Assembly (NCBI GenBank): GCA_963931865.1
Contig: OZ007510.1
Location: 10,636,993-10,700,992, forward strand
DNA length: 64,000 nucleotides
Reading direction: 5' to 3'
Origin: Axinella damicornis
Lineage: Eukaryota; Porifera; Demospongiae; Axinellida; Axinellidae
Below the pieces are notes generated by a model. That model had not been told where the DNA came from, searched no databases, and saw only the letters and a list, made by a program, of their open reading frames with translations. This document shows, one piece after another, positions 48,281 through 59,378 of this stretch. The number at the start of each line of letters is the position of its first letter. Within the stretch, counting starts at the first letter, position 1. The translations under genes and the position numbers were made by a program.

Positions 48281-51200
48281 ATGGCGGTACGAAGAAGTAC
48301 CACTAACAATGTTGCGCCGGCCTTGATAGCTCCCGATCACTTCTTCTGCAACGTAAGTGAGCATATATATACACTCATTATCTACTGCCGGAGTTCTTTG
48401 CAATAAGGATGCATTCTCCTGCATGCAGCTTGGCCATATCACATAATTTTTATGTTACACACTGCCACTTAACCTTCCTGGTGTAATTACCATCCAGCAA
48501 ACGTCTTGCTCAAATAATTACTTGTGATTGCATTATTCTTACTCCAGCAAAGCTCCACAATTGTAGTCATCTACAATGAGCCGCTGGGAAAGGAGATGGA
48601 CGGTGTCACCCTGATGTTCCCAGGAAATTTGCCAAGCAGCTCTCCGCAAAGGGTTGTCCCACAGAGGGTAGGAAACCGAACACTGGTCTTTGAAACCCCA
48701 GGTGAGGATATTAGTGGGCTTAAATATTTAGACCGTGAGCAAAGAAATCATGGCCCACGTAGGCACAATATACCCCCCCCCCCCCCCCCCTAAAAAAAGA
48801 AACATAATTATTTACTTAAATGTGTTGCAAGAACTGTTGCCGATTTTTTTCTCTGCATCTACGTACAGTTTCTATTACATGTAGCAATACTTGACTTGTG
48901 GTTAGTTCTCCTTTCATCTATACATTGTGCCAAAGCCAGATGATGTACGTACATAATTGGCACTTTCTAGTGTGGTCTTACAATGGGAGAATGGTGGCTT
49001 TACTGGAGAAAATGGGATACAGCAATATCTCAGAAGCCAAGTTGAGGGATGAGTGGGCATGCAGCATCAAAGTGTGCACAATGCAAGTTTCAACAACAGT
49101 TTGTATTGTTACTTTAACCACAAGTTACACTCCTGGTAGGGGAAAAATTGTGCCGCGTATAATATCATAGACTCGGTAGAGTCTATATGTAGGGATACGA
49201 CGTACACGCAATACATGCCAATACAAAAAAATCTCTCCAAATCTCAGAAACGGTACACTTATAAGCCTTTATAGCCACATACCGTTCATCTTCAAGTGTT
49301 TCCATGACCAACAAGACTCCTCGCATCGCGAAAAACCGTCGCGAAAGTACCACACCAGACACTCGCAAAACGGGCAAATTGTTTTTCTTTCTTTCTTTCT
49401 TCTTCAGACAACTTAGCTCAACGTTGCCTCAATCTGTCACGATGGTTTTCGCACGAAACAGCAGCATTTTCAACCGAGCAGTGCAACGTCCCATCGCTTT
49501 TTCGCTACCTCCAAGTCTTCACCAGGCGGCTGCAGCTGCCCACTCAATAACTATGGCTTCGTTTGTCACGCCATTTTCACGTTTGTACGCATGCGCGCTT
49601 AAACGATCACTTGGCAACGAACGTAATTATTTCTCAAGATCGCTGAATTAGAAACAGTGGGGAAGATGCAGACCGATGTGTTGTCAAACGAGGCACTCTT
49701 TATAAGACTGAGGTTAGTCCCTGTACGCATGATTTAGCTAAGCTTTTATTGCTACCTATACTGTATTCTGTGAGCAGGGTGAATGCCTATCTCAACTCTC
49801 AACACCCATATGAATGTCCCTACTGTAAACTGCCTATGCCATGGTCTTCAGACAGGGAGAACTCAGTCATCCATCTAGGGAACAGTTGACTTGAGATGCC
49901 CGGGCCTGATTCTTCAGCCAATGCTGGAAGTGTAATACCTGAGTAATATTGTCCATATACCAAGGCAAGGACACCTACTGCCCAGGTGCCTGTGAGGTCA
50001 CTGACTTCTGCAGCAAACTTCAGCTCAAACATGCGCCTGCTGCCAAAAAAAATTACATAAACAAGTAATAAAAAACATTAAAAATGTAGCAGGATGTAGG
50101 GATACCAGAACGGCAAAAAGTAAGGAAACAAGAGGGATGATCGAACATAACAGTGAAGTATACAATCACCCCTACATATCTTTTTTCATTGTACATGTAT
50201 ATATGGAACAAGATCTCTGTAGAGGGGGGTTGTATACTTCACTGTTTTGTGCGATCATCCCTGCCTTGTTTCCTTACTTTTTGCCGTTCTGGTATCCCTA
50301 CATCCTAACATATAGTAACATATATAGCACAGAGAATTTACCTCAGTCTAGCTACGGTGAACACAACAGCGCAAGGCACTTCTAATTCAGCGTCTGAAGA
50401 AAGAAGAAAGAAGAACAACCGAGTACCGGGTGTGGTACTTTCGACGGTTTTTCGCGATGCGAGGAGTCTTGTTGGTCATGAAAACACCCGAAGATGAACG
50501 GTATGTGGTTATAAAGGCTTATAAGTGCACCGTTTCTGAGATTTGGAGAGATTCTTTTGTATTGCCATATATTGCGTGTACGTCGTATCCCTACATACAG
50601 AGTCTACCGACTCTGTGATATACATGCATTAATGGTATACATAGGGGAATATCACTGTGGAAACTATCTATGTACAGTTTACTAGGAATAGTTAATTAGC
50701 CCGACTCTGTGATATACATGCATTAATGGTATACATAGGGGAATATCACTGTGGAAACTATCTATGTACAGTTTACTAGGAATAGTTAATTAGCCAATAA
50801 CTTTCAGTCCTCCTGTATATTCTCTCACCCCATCCAGTGTACTCAGCAAGCAGGGGTATGGTTCAGGTACTACCCTTGCTGAACCTTCCCTCAGGGGAGG
50901 TAGAGCTGGCCCCATTCAAGATCGGCATCAAGCACCCAGTGCGGAATGTGATGGAGTTGTGCCTGAAGCTCTCCTCCAGTAGTGCTGTCCTGCCTGTGCT
51001 CATTGCGCTCATGGTACACAGTGTCAGGGAGTGTACACAAGAAGCATTTCAGGTACGAACATGCTATCACATGAGCACTTTTGATGATAGCGTATTTATT
51101 CTATTATAGCCTCCAATCTCTATTACTACCTCTAATGGAAGAATTCTATTTGTGCAATTTCCGAATTCAGTTTGACAATCTACAACGAAATATTAGGAAA

Positions 51201-54200
51201 ATGTCTTATAAAAACAACATCAATGCCTGAAAGATAGCTTACAAAGTAAATATTCTACAATATTTCACTGTGGAAACTGCATTGTTGAAGTAACAATACA
51301 TTTGTCATCCCATGACTAGCCTGCAGCTGTGAGTTGTGAGTACTGCAATGACACATGATCAGCAGGATGCATTCCATGACTGAGGTGACCAAACCAACAG
51401 TAACCATGATGCTTTACAGTGGTGCATTCCACAGTGCATGCATGGAGGGGGCACAGATGCAATTATGGTGGTGACCCAGAGCCTGGTTAAAACAACCCTT
51501 CCCTTTTACATGCATGTACTGTAAACAGTCACAGTGAAGGGATAACTTATTTTAACCACGCTTAATTGCATCTCAGTGCCCCCCTTCATTGTGGAATGTG
51601 CCACTGCAAAACATGATGGTTGGTTTAGCCACTACAGGGCCGGAGCACTCCCTTTAGAGGTGGTAGGGCAGGGGCGGATACAGGATTTATGAAAGGGGGG
51701 GGGCACTATATATTAAACGCTGGAGGCAGTGCATAGAGGTGTGTAGTGCTGATCAGTCCGCACAAAGCGCGGAAAAAAATTTTCGCCTTCATTTTTCACT
51801 TCTCAGGATGGCTCTCGTGGCACCTTCGCGCTTTGCACTGCACGTTCCAGATGTACGAGAATTGCAGGTCCCAGGGCCGCCATGAGCTTCTTCCTTGCTC
51901 AAATTTCGCTCACGAAAGTAATACGTACGTACATGGAGGGGTATACTAGATCGTGGTCTCGTTCCCAAGCCATTCGGTTTCAGGCAACACACGGTGTTGC
52001 GACTTAGGCCAGGAGTTGCAACGCAGCGGCAGCAAGTTAGTAAGGAGGGGGGGGCACCGGGGGCCGGTGCCCCCCCCCCCCCCCCCCCCTAGATCCGCCC
52101 CTGTAAGGCAGAGGGTGTGAACTGTGAAGTAGTGATATAAGGATCCTGGAAAAAGTGGTAGGGCCATTGCCCTACCTGCCCTACCGTGTGCGCCGGCCAT
52201 GCACTAGCTCAGTTGCAGCTCGTATATAGTGAAGTCGACGTCATGGGATGCATCTGCTGATCATAACCATTGCATGTGCAATTGCTACTCACAACTCACA
52301 ACTGCAGGCAAGTCATGGGATGACAAATGTATTGTTACTTCAACAACAATGTAGTTTCCACAGTGTAGGGATACAATTTCTATATTGATAATTATAGGAC
52401 CCTCACATCGACCGGATCATGGCCACCCTGGCTGGCAGCAGGTTCCCAGGAGCAAGCACCAACATCAAGGACATTATTCTGCCTGGTGAGATATTTGGAA
52501 TTTATTATCCCTTATAATTTTATATGTAAGTCATTGTTCTGGAGCTGTATTTACTTACAGTGGAACCTGTCTATACGTATATAGTGGTCACCTTGGGATC
52601 AGTATTTTTTGGCCACTGTAGACAGGTGGCTGCTGGATTGACACAAAATTTTAATGGGACCAGCAAAAGCAATAATAGAGAGGTGGCTGCCAAACAGTGA
52701 CCACTATAGCCACTGTACAGTCATGTATAATATGTTCAAAAAGAGCAGACATCAACGCCCATATTTTTAATTAATACACAATTATGACAATTATTGCCAT
52801 GCACAATTATTAAGGTTGACCTGAGGTTGATCCACCACCGCAAGTTGAGCTCAGTATATTAAAACTACAAGTGTATATACAACATAATTCTACTGAGTAA
52901 GTAGATGGTTTGTGCCTCCACATGCATGGCACGAATGAACTCACTTACACAACTCTTGCAGAAAGAAAGTGGCGACACATGTCACTATCAGAACTTGCCA
53001 GAGAATTTCAGCTTCTTGAGACAGAGAAACAGGCCTACAGTCTCAGAACCGTAAGCTAACCATCACCAATTGATTGTTCATGGCAACACCTAGCATTATG
53101 TTCTCTCTGAATGCCAACAGTCACGGATGAAATGGCGGAAAAGAAACCAAAAAACCAGAACTATCCCAGGTGAAGGTTGTGAGCGTCTATGAGTGTTATG
53201 TTAAAATTTGTGAAGTAAACAAAGCAGTCTAGTTGAAGGCAGAGAGTGATGTCCAGGGACATCTACCTGTTACAGTACATAAATTATGTGGCATGTTACT
53301 CCATCTCCTATACAGAAGCAGCCTCTTGTCACAAAGTGTGTGCTGGTCGAAATGTGCCACTGTATGAGAACATCAGAAGGCCTCTCCTGAGCTCCAGAGA
53401 CCAGGTATTGCAATAACATGACATTGTATGAGTTGCTTCTTTCCTATAATCGCATGAATGCATGCATGCATGCATAATTATATCACTGCAATAAAACATT
53501 CGTAGAGTGGTTCAATATTCCCTTTGTCATCTGAGCTGCAAGCTAATGTACCGACATGGGTTCACAAGATGACATTATAATGCACCCCTTATTGAGACTA
53601 ATTAGAAGTTGCTATAAGGGCTGAAAAATTTACTCAGCTCACAGAAAGTTCAGGAGTATCCGGTCCTGCGTGCACGCAGTTCTCATGACATTTGTAAGGG
53701 AACAATGCCCTTCTGCGCAGCTGTGTACCATCTTGATAAGAAGGGATCGATGACAGGTCTGCATGGAGTCGTGAACAATGGCCAGTGTAAACAACCAAGT
53801 TGAGGCTTTGAGGTATACACTTCCAATTACTCAGGACTAAAGCTTTCCGGTACAGTAACTATGTTTTTGGTGAGACCTCTTTTGTGCCACAACATACGGT
53901 ATAGTTCATGGTCTTGGTTGGCTTTTTTTCAGCGCCGGAGGAGTTCCAGTGACATTGAGGTAGCCGTTTACCCTAGGCCTGACGATGTCCGCTACCGCAC
54001 ATTATCCACTGATCGTCCTGGAGGTCAGCCTATCAGTGACCCAGAGGATCTCAGGCGATCCATCCAGCCACACTATGCAAATTTCAGTGAATTACACATG
54101 AGTACTGACTTCCAGGTTAGTGTAACAGTACTAACAGGCAACTGAAAAATGACCGTGAAAAAAATTTTCCGCGCTTCGCGCGATATATACAGATCAGCAC

Positions 54201-57200
54201 TACGCGCCTCTACACACTGCCTTCGGCAGTGGACGTATCCAATTTTGCCCTACCAAACCCAAATTGCTTCCGCCGGCCCTGTGCTGTGTACCATCTTGAT
54301 AAGAAGGGATCGATGACAGGTCTGCATGGAGTCGTGAACAATGGCCAGTGTAAACAACCAAGTTGAGGCTTTGAGGTATACACTTCCAATTACTCAGGAC
54401 TAAAGCTTTCCGGTACAGTAACTTTTCTTCTATTTTTTTGGTGAGACATCTTTTGTGCCACAACATACGGTATAGTTCATGGTCTTGGTTGGCTTTTTTT
54501 CAGCGCCGGAGGAGTTCCAGTGACATTGAGGTAGCCGTTTACCCTAGGCCTGACGATGTCCGCTACCGCACATTATCCACTGATCGTCCTGGAGGTCAGC
54601 CTATCAGTGACCCAGAGGATCTCAGGCGACCCATCCGGCCACACTATGCAAATTTCAGTGAATTATACATGAGTACTGACTTCCAGGTTAGTGTAGCAGT
54701 ACTAGCTAGTTCACACACACAACCAGCTCCATTTTTACACAATCCATCACTTATTTAATAATCATACCGGTACTAGCCAACATTGTCAGTTCCCTTTGAA
54801 CAGCAGTTCTATGATGAAGGTCAGGCAGAATTAAGCTGCATGCAGGTGATGCATTAAGGGTTGAATATTCAGTGGCGGATTTAAAGGGGGGCTCAGCCAC
54901 TGGTGCGCGAAGTGCGCCTGAAAATTTTTGTGTTGCCACACCCACTACCGGTCACGTGAATGCATTCATGACACGCGTCTGACCTGAGTTTTGAAGTTCA
55001 AGGCGACTTGTCTAGCGCTGGAGACTAAAAATGATGATCGGAACAAATCCAAAACTGTTCTACAATAGACGTAAGTTACCTTTTCTAGCTGCCAAAGGGG
55101 AGTGCATTTGCACCCCCTAAATCCGCCACTGATATGGGTTGATATTATTAGATTGGAAGCTAATACAGTTAACCCCTTTCACCAGTATAGGGACAGGTGT
55201 GTCCCTTCACTTTTTTTCTGTTAAACGTATTACATGGAAATCAATCCTTCATGCATCTAATATTACTTTGATTATCAGCAGTTGTTAGTGAATTAAGTCT
55301 TCAATGTTTACTGCAAGCGACCCAGTAAATTTTGGCCATGAAGTCAGTGTACAGGGGCGTAGCTAGGATTTGGAGACTGAGGAGGCATGGAGTTCTTTTC
55401 GCGCGCACGGCGAAAATGTTTCGAGCTAATTAATTATTCATAAGTTAATACGCAGTGCGTGCAAACAGTTGCTCTCAAAATGCTACAGCAATATGCGAGT
55501 GCCCTGACTGTCCCAGACTTGCAGCACTATCAGCGTTAAGAGTATACGCCGGCTCATGGTCAGCCTAGCTCCTGTCTCTGTCATCAGATCGAACGCACAT
55601 CGTACGTTGAGTGTGCGAGACTCCGGACACGCACGTCATTATATCAGAAAAGCGAGGAGGCAACTGCCTCCCTTGCCTCATTGCTAGCTACGCCCTAGGT
55701 GTAATGAGAGGCACTATCCCTCAAGTGCTTGAGAATACTTACTGCATGGTGAGAGAGCTAGTGGAGTTGTATGGTACCAGCCCTAACTAGTCAGGTGATC
55801 ACTTCCGGTGTCCAACCCATTATACTAAAACTGATCACTGCCCTGGTTAGTGCTGGTATACCAAGTTGGTGAAGCAGTCTCAGCAAATGTTCAAAGTGAA
55901 TTTACTGACTTCTCTTAAGCGCTGGTAATTATGTATTATTCATAACGGCCTTCTTTTTACAATGCAGTTTGCTGCAGGTGCCTGTGGCAGTGATGTACCT
56001 ATCGTCTCTCAGAAGCAACATATACTAGCACCCAGTGGTGCATCCTACATTGACAGATACAAATCCCAATCAGTTGGGAGTGATCTGGACACCACACCAC
56101 CTCCAGAAATGCTGGTATGCATGTAAAAAAGCTACTACTTTTTGCTAGTAAATGTGGCAAGAAATGTACCACTATAGGCACAACTGCAGAACATATAGTT
56201 ATGAAAATCTTGCTCACATAAGACAAGGTGAGGACTCAATGTCAATGAGTTGCTGTGGCAGATTATGATGTCACGGTATAAACATAATGGCCGGGTGCCT
56301 GGGGTAATTCCCAAAATAATTCGAACTGCATGTTCATTTAATTGGCTAAAAATTGAGCTACATTCACTATGTGCACGTATGTGATCAGGCAGGCCAACAA
56401 GCTCCCATGTTACGTAGGTGTCCTCTCCCACATAGCCAATGAGGCCACATGGCAGACAAGGACTCCCAGCCTTCCCCATCCACAGAATGCAGATGCATAT
56501 GACAACAACAATGGCTGACAGGATGAATGCTGTGGACGAAGAGAGCTTAACGGAGTCCAGTTCTGAGGAAGACCAATGCAGTACAGGTGACAGAAGAAGG
56601 ACTACTCCACCATATTATTATGCCAAAACAGAGTCTTTGCAGGTACATACTCAGTTAGCTACCCCATGTAATAATCATGAACTGGCAGTTGGTGCATGCG
56701 AACAAGCCATGCATGACGTTGACTGCTATGTTGTTTTTATGATGCTCTAATGTTGCATCTCAAGTTACTTGGCTGATCGTACATCATCCCAATCAATCGG
56801 TGCCTTATAGTAGGTACTGCTGACCTATGGAGACTGTATCTGACGGTATGAATGTATAACTGGTACAATAGTGTGTCATGATTGCAGTTTACAGTAGCTA
56901 TTTGCATGATCCGTCTTTGTCTCTTTTCAACAGCCTTATCCAACCGTGTCAAAGGAACCTCCACCCAAGTTGAAGAGACCGGTACCGAAACCTCGCAAAA
57001 TAAAACCGCTGACCATTGCTGGTGATAACCATCAGGCCACTTCCAATCAGCAATCACTGGACTACCACCGTCTCAGTGACCCAAGTCCACCTGCCACCAA
57101 GTGGTTTGAATCCCAGCCCGCCTCCTCTCAGCACGGCATCCGACGGCAACACAACAGTGCATATAGCATGTCTATGAGTGCCAGTGGCAATGATGAGACT

Positions 57201-57230
57201 CGAGATAGTGTTATATTTACACTTATGTGA
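48281..57230 (+). CDS. Uncharacterised protein X2 (paralogue of X1) with duplicated exon 8
   Basis: Exons: 48281-48352, 48548-48701, 50838-51052, 52398-52485, 52962-53050, 53121-53169, 53316-53404, 53933-54115 (8a), 54504-54686 (8b), 55968-56114, 56436-56642, 56934-57230. No stop or frameshift; with one exon 8 the product is 529 residues, with both 590. Compared with X1, nine bases are missing in exon 1, which removes KIYD and the YDNV motif. Exon 7 reads YENI where X1 has YVNM. Exon 6 has three extra codons and exon 10 two extra Arg. Exons 8a and 8b are each 61 codons, phase 0 at both ends, and differ at a few residues (8b gains a Tyr in ELYMS). The long introns hold several transposons. It stays open although its head-to-head neighbour is a pseudogene, which suggests selection. 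Confidence 0.8.
49164..50621. mobile_element. 1.46-kb element with about 215-bp terminal inverted repeats, X2 intron 2
   Basis: The left arm (49164-49380) and right arm (50407-50621) are complementary, about nine bases in ten by eye, starting TATCATAGACTCGGTAGA and containing GTAGGGATACGACGTACACG. Absent from X1 intron 2. The interior holds a nested MITE (50091-50306) and a minus-strand exon-like frame at about 50040-49940 (FELKFAAEVSDLTGTWAVGV) that resembles kinase subdomain IX. No transposase was seen, so it is non-autonomous. Confidence 0.75.
50091..50306. mobile_element. MITE nested in 49164-50621, relative of 21765-21974
   Basis: Inverted arms of about 90 bp: AGGATGTAGGGATACCAGAA ... 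TTCTGGTATCCCTACATCCT. It shares the GATCATCCCTGC, TTGTTT and GTATACTTCACTGTT phrases with the element at 21765. Confidence 0.8.
50608..50794. repeat. 93-bp tandem duplication in X2 intron 2
   Basis: The segment beginning CGACTCTGTGATATACATGC and ending AGTTAATTAGC occurs twice with no visible difference, starting inside the right tip of the 1.46-kb element. Confidence 0.9.
51267..52366. mobile_element. 1.1-kb element with about 120-bp inverted ends, X2 intron 3
   Basis: Ends CACTGTGGAAACTGCATTGT and its complement, with arms continuing through GTAACAATACATTTGTCATC. Absent from X1 intron 3. It contains a nested element at about 51671-52104 with GGGGCGGAT-type ends. No transposase frame was seen. 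Confidence 0.75.
51671..52104. mobile_element. CAGGGGCGGAT-ended MITE nested in 51267-52366
   Basis: Ends CAGGGGCGGATACAGGA and CTAGATCCGCCCCTG. Such ends are common in hAT-type MITEs of invertebrates. It includes poly-G/poly-C tracts and part of a TCGTTCCCAAGCC foldback end. Confidence 0.65.
54871..55131. mobile_element. CAGTGGCGGAT-ended MITE, X2 intron 8
   Basis: Ends CAGTGGCGGATTTAAAGG and CCCCTAAATCCGCCACTG. Absent from X1. The 8-bp duplication expected for hAT is not clear. Confidence 0.7.
55352..55698. mobile_element. CAGGGGCGTAGCTAGGA-ended MITE, X2 intron 8
   Basis: Ends CAGGGGCGTAGCTAGGAT and TTGCTAGCTACGCCCTA. GTGTA is repeated on both sides. The X1 intron has the uninterrupted site GTCAGTGTAATGAGAGG at about 36200. 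Confidence 0.8.
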
Positions 57231-57390
57231 CAGGATTACAGAGAATCAAAATTGACACTACTTTGATGGTTTACACTTATAACATTTACTTGATCCGTTT
57301 CACCAGTACTAGAGTGCAGTGATTTGCAATTAATGGGGAAAACTAGCACTAGGTTGACTGTGGATCATGCCATGAGGAAAAATTACCAAT

Positions 57391-57482
57391 AGCAGTGACT
57401 TAGATGGATCCCAGGACTTTTTTCCCCAATGCTTACATAAGCATTGGGAAAAAAGTCCTGGGATCCATCTAAGTCACTGCTA
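57391..57482. repeat. 92-bp near-perfect hairpin at the end of the right duplication copy
   Basis: AGCAGTGACTTAGATGGATC and the following arm are repeated inverted after a loop at CTTACATAAG. Homology to the left segmental copy stops inside its left arm, so it marks the duplication edge. Confidence 0.9.
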
Positions 57483-58277
57483 CTATGTCAAGTTATACCA
57501 TCATGGCATGCATGTGCTCTGACTGCTGCATGCTCACTGTAGCTATATATATGGCTCTGACCACAACCCTGATCAAGCTACATTCACAGCATGGATAGGA
57601 AGACTGATTGCGTTGTCACAAGAAAGAGGCTACTAGGTAGCTCATTCAAACTTTTCTGCACCTTGAATTCAGCATGGAACATTCAGAAGCTGGTAAAAAT
57701 GATCGATGCTGTATTTCATGTTTGCATGCATATAGGTATACTTGTACTATAACCACCATGGGGGATCAAGCTTACCCTCTATATATCATAATATTATGGA
57801 AACGTTGTGGTCTACACTGTAGTGTTGGTTTGCATGGTTGCTGGTTGGGACTAAATTAGTTAACTGCACTTTGGTTCACTATTACTGTAGTTTCAGTTTC
57901 ACCATGCAACAGACTGAAATATAGTTTTATACAACAACAGACTAAGACAGTATCAATTTTAGTTTTTACTAAAATGAAATATGCACATTAATGTGCAATA
58001 CAAAAGGTCTCACCACAATGGGATAGACAGTTAGATACACACAAAAGCATGCACGATTGTATAATTAGGGGATATACAACGCATGAATAATTATGTGATA
58101 TATGAAGGGACTATCCCAGGGGATCTCCCTTAGTGCTCCCAAGTGTACCATTACCACAAAGGTGTTGACATGTGTTGACATGTAGAAAACATAGCACACG
58201 GAAAGATTACATGGAAAGATTACATGGAAAGATTACATGGAAAGATTACCGCATCTCACCCAAAGTTCACAAAGTTA
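57483..58277. other. Intergenic between X2 and the membrane protein gene
   Basis: AT-rich; no gene recognised. It contains four tandem copies of a 15-bp unit, GGAAAGATTACATGG-like, at 58198-58250. Confidence 0.5.
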
Positions 58278-59119
58278 TTAAGAATCTTGGATCTCTATCT
58301 CAATCCCAATTGTAACTATAATACCAGTGACAATAATGAGAAACAGAGCAATGACATACATCACAAACTGAATTATGTCGGTGGTTGACTGCAGCACTGC
58401 TTCTTTAATAGTTGGTATCCCAAGGTTGACAGCCAAGAAAGTACATAATACACCAGCACACACAAGCCAGATTATGCTATAGAAGAGGAAACGCAGCAGA
58501 CAGTTATCATTGTCCTTGACACGATGGCTGATTGTCACCAATAGAGCAAAGTAAAGCTTGGAAAAGAGAGCCGTAGCAGCCAGGATTCCCCCTGTAGCAG
58601 CAAAACCTTCGGCATATCGGAAGAGGAGGCGGTAGCAATCATACATGATGATATCTTCAGGTGGGAGGCCGGAGGAGGAGTTTGAGTTGTTCAGGAATGA
58701 AATCAGTTCCAAACTACAACTTTGAACTGGCTCTCGCTGCAGGTGCTCATTGCCAATCCTAGGAAAACAGTCAAAGTTCGGTAAACACTCACCTCCTATT
58801 GCTTCATCCACTGCATACACATTCCAGAAAGTAATAAACAAGTACTGGTGATAACAGGTATGACTATTATGCTCAACATAGCATAGCACCATGGGAAGAT
58901 ATCCTTGCCAAAAACTTGATACTTTCCACCTTCTTTTTTGAGGTCAGGGAAGGCAAGCTCCACCATCTCCTGGAACATAAGGGGCACTGGTTTGTCACGA
59001 ATAATTCCCTTACTGCATATGCCAAGTAGAACTGCAAGGAGGGTGATGACAAAAACAACTGCCATCAGTACTGCAGGCAATGTCACGTCCAGAAGCTCAT
59101 ATGTGTCCAATGAATGCAT
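58278..59119 (-). CDS. Unrecognised multi-pass membrane protein
   Basis: Two overlapping minus-strand frames together encode about 260-290 residues with four to five hydrophobic segments: VTLPAVLMAVVFVITLLAVL, CYAMLSIIVIPVITSTCLLL, EGFAATGGILAATALF, FLFYSIIWLVCAGVLCTFLA and IIQFVMYVIALFLIIVTGII. The first frame (59119 to about 58821) and second frame (to 58278) must be joined by a 62-bp GT-AG intron (58820-58759, exit phase 2) or by a frameshift near 58815. The intron model removes a Cys-containing stretch (GGECLPNFDCF) that looks coding, so the junction is uncertain. Family not recognised; likely a surface or organelle membrane protein. It is head to head with X3 (259 bp between start codons). 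Confidence 0.6.
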
Positions 59120-59378
59120 GGCGGCTCTTTCCTTTCATTTCCCTTCTCCTGACTTTCTTCACTTATGCGGCCCGGTTATCGATGCCAAATCTCCTTGCTC
59201 AGATTGATTCCTTTAGCGCATGCGCGTGGGGGTTAGCCGGAAGGACTTTAGCCTCGTTCCTAGGCGCGGCGTAGGGGTACAGGGTAACGTGGGAATTCGG
59301 AACGAGCAAAGAGGGGCGTTCCCAGGACGTACACACGCGTACGCTTGCTTCACTCTAGCTCTGCATGCACTAACGATC
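59120..59378. promoter_or_regulatory. Shared bidirectional 5' region (membrane protein gene / X3)
   Basis: 259 bp between divergent start codons. It includes a remnant TTAGCCTCGTTCCTAGGCGC of the foldback family. No TATA box is evident. Confidence 0.45.

Larger units (their letters stand above)
38008..57402. repeat. Segmental duplication, right copy
   Basis: Matches 22985-37885. Larger than the left copy mainly because of insertions in X2 introns (49164-50621, 51267-52366, 54871-55698), in the CCDC166-like pseudogene (about 44530-45080) and a 145-bp tandem duplication at 43183-43475. Confidence 0.93.
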
